Shown: positions 1 to 6,900 of the stretch, one piece after another
Layout of the letters: the number at the start of each line of letters is the position of its first letter
Position numbering within the stretch: the first letter of the stretch is position 1
Source: an uncultured Clostridia bacterium
GTDB lineage: Bacteria; Bacillota; Clostridia; Oscillospirales; Acutalibacteraceae
NCBI GenBank assembly: GCA_947629295.1
Contig: CANRDH010000062.1
Span: 1-8,347, forward strand
Direction: 5' to 3'
Length of the DNA: 8,347 nt
Position numbers and translations under genes: made by a program
Notes under the pieces: model-generated
What the model was told of the DNA's origin: nothing
Database searches by the model: none
What the model saw: the letters and a program-made list of their open reading frames with translations, nothing else

Positions 1-50
1 CCACGCAACCAGCTTGGAAGGCTAGTGTTCTACCATTGAACTACACCCGC
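1..50 (-). tRNA. tRNA-Gly (anticodon TCC), 5' part, truncated by window edge
   Basis: Read on the minus strand, the gene starts at position 50 with acceptor strand GCGGGTG. The D arm follows as GTTC-AATGGTA-GAAC. The anticodon stem CTAGC/GCTGG (with one G-T pair) encloses the loop CTTCCAA, whose anticodon TCC reads glycine codons GGA/GGG. The variable loop and the first bases of the T stem are present. The T loop, the 3' acceptor strand and any CCA lie beyond the window, so 50 of about 71-74 nt are seen. It is transcribed away from the giant gene. Confidence 0.95.
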
Positions 51-68
51 ATCTCAGCGACGATAATT

Positions 69-97
69 ATAATACCATATAACGGCTGAAATGTCAA
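69..97 (-). promoter_or_regulatory. sigma-A promoter of tRNA-Gly
   Basis: On the minus strand, a perfect -35 TTGACA (92-97) is separated by 17 bp from the -10 TATTAT (69-74). This predicts a transcription start near 62, about a dozen bases ahead of the mature tRNA 5' end at 50. A short 5' leader would be removed by RNase P. Spacing and both hexamers are near consensus. Confidence 0.85.
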
Positions 98-494
98 TAG
101 CTAATTTGATTTTTTAAAAAATAATTTTCCTATTTTAAATATATATACGTTTTAATACATATGAAAAAAACATATATAATGTAGCGTTTTGCTTTTTGGC
201 AATCAGTATGTAATAATAATCATTTTGGAATACGGCATATCATATGATATATAAATATGAAATACGGCAAATCAGCAATGGTGTAAAAGAAAAGACTTTA
301 CAGATGATTTGGTCGTGGTTTCATCGGTAATCACAAAGATGAGCTAATATTTATGAAATTTGGTTTTTTAATTAAATTCGCCGTTTTTTAGGAAATTCTG
401 TATTAAGCTGCAACGTTTATAATACTATCATGCTTTTTAGGCTGTTAATTTTAACACAAACTGTATATAAAGTAAATGACTTCACAGTGATATT
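98..494. other. AT-rich intergenic region without a recognisable gene
   Basis: About 400 bases with frequent stops in all frames and no open frame carrying a ribosome binding site or recognisable protein. It contains a weak promoter-like pair on the plus strand (TTAATA 152-157, 17 bp, TATAAT 175-180) and a small perfect stem TGTAAA/TTTACA (282-287 with 297-302). It also holds the palindrome-plus-direct-repeat cluster listed separately. The low complexity of the A/T runs means isolated TATAAT matches carry little weight here. Confidence 0.6.
229..269. repeat. 14-bp perfect palindrome flanked by 9-bp direct repeats
   Basis: AATACGGCA occurs at 229-237 and again in the same orientation at 261-269. 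Between them lies the perfect palindrome ATATCATATGATAT (237-250), which overlaps the first repeat by one base. The layout could be a protein-binding site for a dimeric regulator. However, the palindrome is AT-only apart from one C and one G, and it lies about 230 bp upstream of the likely promoter, so function is uncertain. Confidence 0.35.
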
Positions 495-524
495 TTGTCA
501 GGTACTTTTAAAATGTGATATAAT
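495..524 (+). promoter_or_regulatory. Probable promoter of the giant pilin-like gene (extended -10)
   Basis: The -35 TTGTCA (495-500, five of six to consensus) is followed by an 18-bp spacer and a perfect -10 TATAAT (519-524). A TGn extension (TGA, 516-518) sits directly before the -10. The predicted start is near 531, leaving an untranslated leader of about 298 nt before the start codon at 829. No other plus-strand promoter between the tRNA and the gene is as good, though a shorter-leader alternative exists at 699-727. Confidence 0.65.
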
Positions 525-691
525 TAAAGCAAAACTGACTGTTTTTTATTCTCAAAAAGAATGGATCGTGTTTCTCATGGCTGACTTGATAGAATATCTC
601 CATATTTTGATATGCTGAAAAGAAAGTTAAGTTTTTAGTGATTTTGCATAAATTTGATAAAGATTTATTGACAAATTGGACGAAATGTAAA

Positions 692-800
692 TTGGTGCTT
701 GCTAAAGTCAGGGGCGCGTATTATAATAAAACCAATAGTAGACTTGTGCGTCCGGAGAACCGCGCCCTTAAGGGCTTTTCGGATGTACCGAAGCAACCAA
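692..800 (+). ncRNA. Putative structured leader RNA (riboswitch-like or attenuator-like), class unknown
   Basis: This segment directly precedes the ribosome binding site and shows several complementary pairs. A closing helix joins TTGGTGCTT (692-700) with AAGCAACCAA (791-800), with one bulged A at 795. A second helix joins AAGTC (705-709) with GACTT (741-745). A third joins TCCGGAGA (751-758) with TTTTCGGA (776-783), capped by the perfect palindrome GCCCTTAAGGGC (764-775). In addition GGGGCGCG (711-718) can pair with CGCGCCCT (761-768). That pairing would either form a pseudoknot or compete with the GCCC/GGGC hairpin, as expected of a two-state RNA. I see no core motif of c-di-GMP-I or -II, SAM, cobalamin, glycine or T-box RNAs. 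The class and ligand, if any, are unknown. Direct sequence supports the pairings, while function is inference. Confidence 0.5.
699..727 (+). promoter_or_regulatory. Alternative weaker promoter inside the leader
   Basis: TTGCTA (699-704, four of six) lies 17 bp before a perfect TATAAT (722-727). If used, transcription would start near 734. It would lose the 5' halves of the closing helix and of the GGGGCGCG pairing, but keep the 751-783 stem-loop. It competes with the reading of this stretch as structured RNA. Confidence 0.3.
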
Positions 801-808
801 AATTTTTT

Positions 809-820
809 AAGGAAAGGAAG
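809..820 (+). promoter_or_regulatory. Ribosome binding site of the giant gene
   Basis: The purine run AAGGAAAGGAAG ends 8 nt before the ATG at 829, normal spacing for a Firmicutes Shine-Dalgarno. It lies immediately 3' of the structured leader and a six-T run (803-808). It fixes the start codon that yields a short basic prepilin leader. Confidence 0.75.
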
Positions 821-828
821 TAGCTGCT

Positions 829-936
829 ATGTTACCACAAAACCTGAAAAGCAGGCGAGGTATAGCGTTACCTGTTGCTATCGCGATAACCAGCGTACTC
901 ATAATCCTTTCCGCATCGCTCATTTCGATCGCTATG
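829..936 (+). other. Class III prepilin-like signal and N-terminal hydrophobic helix (residues 1-36)
   Basis: Residues 1-11 are MLPQNLKSRRG, a short positively charged leader ending in Gly. Residues 12-36 are a continuous hydrophobic stretch beginning IALPVAIAIT. In PilX/GspK minor pilins this helix anchors the protein in the membrane before assembly and packs in the pilus core afterwards. A conventional signal peptidase I signal is less likely, because the charged stretch is followed directly by the hydrophobic segment without an AXA site at its end. Confidence 0.75.
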
Positions 937-3900
937 ACAAGTATATCGGGTACGAGCAGCAGCGTGAACAGCCGCCAAGCGTACCTTAATGCAAGAAGTG
1001 CGCTTGAATACGCGCTTTCATACTACAGCGACGAAGGCTGCGTTGAGGATTTGACTACAGTCAACAACGAGTATATGGTTATGAATGACAAGGAAGGAGG
1101 TACAACCGACAACGGAGCATCGTTCGTTGCAGACGGAACTGCGGCTGAGGATTATACTACATATGTTCTTGCCAATTATATTCCTTCAACAGGCGGTGAG
1201 CCCATACTAAAGCTTATTGCTTATTCCAGGGCAACGGATGCCTTTGGAAATAAAGGTAAGTCGATTCATATTGCGGGTAACTACACATTGAATAAGTTTA
1301 CCAGCAAGAACAGAATTACGCTGACCGATATAGATATGGATACCGCCGTTACGGATGTTGTCCCTCCGGGAGCAATAAACCTCCATATAAAGCAGTATCC
1401 CGGTCAGAACTGGACTCCGTTCTACTACTCGTGGACATATGAGGATGCAGCGGGTCTTTATAAAAATCTGACGGATAACTGCTACGGACTGGAAACATAC
1501 TACAAATCAAAGAAGAACCTTGTTTCGGGTTCCGGAAAGGGTCCATACCTTTACTATAAAGAGTCGAGTGAGACATCATCGAGTGAGACATCATCTTTCA
1601 CTAAGTCTTCACAGACGATTCCGGCGGCTTTTACTCTCAACCACAATCATTCATTCGCACCTTATCCTTGGAACGTAGCATCTCGGGGTGACCCGCTTGA
1701 CGGACCTGTAACATCATTTGCTGCTTCAAGCGGCGGTTGGTATGATGCTACCTACTACACAGATGATAAGTATGTTAACTACTTTAACATCATCATTACC
1801 AAAAAGGGTAAGGTTCTTAACGGTCCAAACGGTGAATGGTATCCGGAGACGCAGACCAGTGAAATGTTCCATTTGTGGTATCTGTTTGAAAGTGACAGAA
1901 ATATATACTTTGAGTTTTTGAAGCCGGGTCTGATGTACAGATCGGGCTGGGATTGGAACGGTCTTGACGAGCTTTCGGACAGAATGCTTGTTTATGTAAA
2001 TAACAGAAAAACCACAGTTCATTTTAAAATAAAGGGAATAGGCGATACCGGCGAAGATGCAAACCAGGCGCCGACTAATGCTCCTGTAATCAACAGTGTA
2101 AATGTAGACGGTGTTTCAATATTTGATACATCTATGTTCTACAGTAATTACTCCAACGGTAATGCAGGCAGCCTCCCAACGGATATCTACAATACACGCA
2201 ACCTTGAGCAGTATTGGCAGTCTAACTTCATGAGCGGCAATGACGGACGTTCAAAACGGATTGATTACTTCTATGGTCAAGACAACGTAGGTCAGTCCAA
2301 AATGATGTATGAAGGCTGCGGTTGGTGGGTTGCAAATATAGCCTGCGGTGAAGATTTCGATATGACTTTCACCTATTACGATAAGTCGGGTAATCCGACA
2401 ACGGCTACGGTCAATGTTTCCCCCAATACCGATGATGAGGCATTTGTGGTTGTTGATCCTGCAAGGACAGACGGCTCATCCATTATTTCCCGTCTGACCG
2501 AGCGTAAGGCTTGCGACTATATTGATCTTGATTATAAATCCTATACAACCATAAAAGTAAAAACAAGCAAGTTCGATACAGCCGTTGCACCTTATCTTGA
2601 TTATCAAAGCAAGAAGATTTCCACAACTGCAAAAAGGCAGCTTACCGAAAAGATTGATGAGGTACGTTCCTCATACCTTCTTGATGACTACGAAGAGGAT
2701 AGCTTCAATAAATTTCAGGATGTCCTTAACAGGGCGGTTGACCTTATAAACGATTCCGATGTAAAAGAAGATTCGGTATATCTTAATATGATCGATGAAA
2801 TTGATAAGGCTGTTCAGGACCTCAAAAAGCATACAAAAGTTGTAAGCAGAGAGGCGTATAATGAGTATGAGAAGCTTGTTAATAAGTGTACATCGATAGT
2901 AACTGCCGAGCAGAGGGAGGACGGCGAAAAGTTATACGATGTAACGGCATTTTCGGTATTTATAGGCCCAAGCGGAGAATATGTTAAAGCCAAGGCTCTT
3001 ATTGACAGCGGTGAGATACTTAATAAGGAGGGTGGCTCAATATACACCACTTCGATGGTATATGAACTTAAAAATGCCCTCCAGGCTGAGTACGATATAC
3101 TTGAGTCGCATAAGCTTGTCAAGACTGAGATTAATAATGCTATAAAAGAGGCTGAGAATTATCTTAAGAGCAGCAGCAGATATAAGCCCGAGTATGTTGA
3201 TAAGCTCAGAGATGCATTGGAGTCAGCCAAGACGGCTTCTAAAAATGGACCGAACCAGGAAAAGATAAATCAGGAGACAGAGGCTCTTAAGAATGCAATA
3301 ACGGAATATCTTGCAAACCCGAATATCGAAATTAATACAAAGTCTCTTACCAATCTTATATCCGATGCGGAAAAGAAACTTGAGAATAAGGTAAACTGCA
3401 CAGATGATACCTATACTAATCTTCAGGCAGTAGTAAACGAAGCAAATGATTTAGTAATTGATTTTGAATCAACACAGGATAGTATCGATAAGATGTATGA
3501 CAAGCTTCTTAAGGCTTATAATGAATATGAAGTTATGAAGCCGGGCTACGGTTCGTCTTCCGGGAATTCTGTTTCGACAGACGCTCTTCTTGCCGAAAAC
3601 CGGATCAGGGTTTGGGTAAAAGGTATGCTCCCCGGAACTGTAATCAGAACATATCAGAGAAACGAAAGCGGCGGTGCGGTTGTGGCCGATTCTCCCTTCG
3701 AGGTTACAGGCTTCACGATGCAGCTCTATAAGGACGACCGGATTGTCGGAACTTACAGTGTTTCTAACATGAGTAAGATTAACGGTCAGGGTCTTGCTTA
3801 TCAGGATGTTACCCTTAACAGCTTCAATAAGGTAAGTTTTGCTATTGTAACAAATCAGAATGAACTTGGTGAGGTAAATCCGTCCACAGGCAGACACGAA

Positions 3901-6900
3901 ATTCTGAGTACTAAAACATTTACCTTTAGCTCTGCGGATATAACGGTAACAGATATGAGCGACGGCAATTTGGTATTTGATTTATCATCTCTTATAATGC
4001 CGGAATCAGGCAGTGCTGAGGATTATAAAGCAAAAGTTGAGAAATCTATGCTTTGTGAGTTGTTTATTGCCGGAACACCTAATGCTGTTGTTGAGGTTAC
4101 CGGTGCGGACGGAGAAAAGGCAGATTACAATACCATAAAGGAAGGTCCCTACCTTGTAGCGAGATATGTATATAATTCCAACAGTAAGGCTCAGCTGAGG
4201 TATTATTCTATTGATAATAAGGAATATCTATATACCGATTCATTTGATTCACAGGCAGGTCAGTATGTGGTCAAGGTTGATGAAACCAGTAAGACTGACA
4301 GGTCCGTTCTTAAGATCAATATCCCGTACAACAGTACTACGATAAAAGGTTCGGATACTGCTTTTGTCGGAGTTAAGGTGAACGGAAGTGATCCTGTTGA
4401 AGCATTTTATGACGGCACTCAGTATGTTTACACTGCTCCGTTCAACGGTGAAGTAGATGTTCAGATTTACAGACAATACGGCGATGACGGCAAGCAGGTG
4501 GTTGAAACCGGGCATTTGAAGTGTACCAGTGCAGGTGAAATAAATGTAACGTACACGACTGATAATGAGATTAAGGCTGCTTATACAAATTATAAGTTTG
4601 TGACAATTTCGTATAGGCTGATTTCCGTAAAAGGTATATATCCAAAGTACTCAAGTTCAAGCGGAAGCGGCAGCACGATTGCTTTCAGCAGCGTCGGAGA
4701 GCTTAACGGTATAGTATCATCGACATTTGCGGATGAGTTATTAACTGCTCCTAAGTCCACCTCCGCTATGGTCTTAAAGACTAAGCAGTTTGAATACTCC
4801 GTACCCGCCGGTAAGAAGATTATATGGATTGATACTGATAATAGCTATTTGAATAAAAATACCCCTTACGTTTATGTATGGAATCGTAACGATCAGCCAC
4901 TTAACGGTAATTGGCCCGGTACAACGCCTACACGAGTAGAAGGTTCCAGTTGCTTCTATGTTTTAGTGAATAGTGACGCATATGGATGTATCATTTCGTT
5001 GAATAGTGGCAGCCGAAAAATTGGCGGTGATCCTTCCAACAGTAATAATATTTATATACCCACGAGTAATGCGAGTTATATCATAATAGACGGAGATGTT
5101 CTCAGTTCCGCTGGTTACACTCATGGCGGCAGTCGTTATAGGACTAAAGTCCAGTCTAATCCCCCGACATATACCGTTTCTGTTCCGGGTATCGACGTGT
5201 CTTCTATGGACGCCACGGACCTTAGGATGCCATTTGTGGGCGGTTCCAAGATACGTATGGTAAACCAGTCATATTATGATTCTTACGGAACATCTGTTTT
5301 GACAGGAGGTACCCAATATCTGAGCGATGGCGATTTTAAATCCGAAAACAGTGCAGGTTGGATTGTGAGTTCGAATTTGTTTGGTGGTACCGGTGGAAAC
5401 CAAAGTTCAATGAACCGTGTCGGTGACACCTCTATGTCGTTGATATACGATTGGTATGAAAGAAAGATACCTGTTGACCAATCCGATGAATATACTTTCC
5501 AGGTTAAGAGTGTGAAATATGTCAGTTCCAAAGTACCCGCAGGCAAGAAGTGGTATGATGACGGTTATGTAACTGATACTGTTTACGCACAACAGGTACA
5601 GGATGTATATGGAAATGTATGGCTCGTGTTAAAGAGTGACGCCGTGCAAAGTAACACATTAACGGACATGAACCTCTATACCGTTGATCCTGAAGTAGTA
5701 CAGGTAGAGGATGACCAGGCCATTTACTTCAAGAAAACTTCGACTCTCGTATCCGTAGAGATAAGTACCAGCGGTGTCGGCGGAGGAGCAAACTATGTTA
5801 TGACGGATGATTCCGAGCGGCCGACGGAATGTCTGTATGCCAAGATACCGGCAAAGACTCCGTTCCTTACAATGACAGCAACCTACAGTGACGGTACTAC
5901 AAAGGTATTCAAAACATCACTTCAGGGCGGTGACCTGTTAATGTTTGACGCCTCAATGAATGCCGGAAAAGGTGGTTGGGATAACTACGTTCCACCGAGT
6001 GTAGAATTGGAAAGAGCTCTTTATTCGGCGCAGGCATTGTATTACGGTAAGGTTCTTGCAAAATCGTATAACGCTGACGGCAACCCGCATAACTATGGCA
6101 ACGCAGGCTCATATTGGTTCCCTGAGGGCATGGACGAGCATATAGTAAAGCGCTATTTCACAGACGGTCAGATTAACAGCTCAGGTCGCAATGCCGATAT
6201 AAACGAGGTGAACAGATGGTTAAACGCATACACTAACCTCTATGTTGCAATGGCTAATGCAAGAGCATATATTCCGGGTCGTAACTACCCTGAGTATAAG
6301 CGTAACGGCAGCCCCAATATCTTTGACAGCGGTTCGATAGCAGCTCTTCAATCAAAGCTTGATCAGGCTGTGGAGTTGTATAAGAATCGTTATGCGAATA
6401 TTACTGAAATCGAGTCAATGGCTGAGGATATTATTGCAGCAATAGATAATATTGAGATTTCAACTGAGGACAAAGTACCGATAATCTTCTACGATACAAC
6501 GAGGCTTTACCAAAAGGGTGCAAGCTTCAGTATCAGGTATTCTACCACCCCTGAAGGTGCCCAGATTACAAGCGATCTGCAATATACCAACACAGAGGGC
6601 TTCCCGATAATCTTTATCCAGCCGGATTCGAGCGAAGAGGCAATCTACAAGGTTGAGTTCATTATTCACAAGCCGAACGGTGAAGATGAAGTGTGTAAGA
6701 TGAAAGACCAAGTTGACCTTGTTGATGGAGCTTGGGTATTTGTTCATCAGCCTGCTGACCCGCCGGACAGAGAATTGGATACTTCATATTGGGTTAAGAA
6801 TACTTCTACCGACTATCGACAGATTTCCAGAACCGAATTTACACAGGGCTCTTCAGGTGAGGTATGTGCGTATGATATGATTGCACTGCGTGCGTCAGTA

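Noticed and set aside
430..618. 62-codon plus-strand open frame upstream of the giant gene
   Set aside because: No Shine-Dalgarno before its ATG, composition is that of AT-rich noncoding DNA, no recognisable protein, and the best promoter at 495-524 lies inside it.
764..779. Stand-alone intrinsic terminator GCCCTTAAGGGC plus TTTT
   Set aside because: The hairpin is only 4 bp with a four-T tract, too weak alone. It is better treated as part of the leader structure, though an attenuator role is not excluded.
751..783. T-box-like antiterminator, because of AACCGCGCC followed by a GCCC/GGGC hairpin and T run
   Set aside because: There is no stem I with a specifier loop, the upstream match to the T-box core is incomplete, and the downstream gene is neither a synthetase nor an amino acid gene.
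692..800. c-di-GMP class I or II riboswitch
   Set aside because: A pilus-linked gene made this attractive, but the conserved cores of these classes could not be found in the segment. A covariance model search would settle it.
699..989. 96-codon plus-strand open frame overlapping the start of the giant gene
   Set aside because: It runs through the structured leader and over the prepilin signal in another frame, with no ribosome binding site. It is a shadow frame.
3469..3897. 142-codon minus-strand open frame inside the giant gene
   Set aside because: Antisense shadow with no ribosome binding site, promoter or recognisable domain. The plus-strand frame here is continuous and domain-like.
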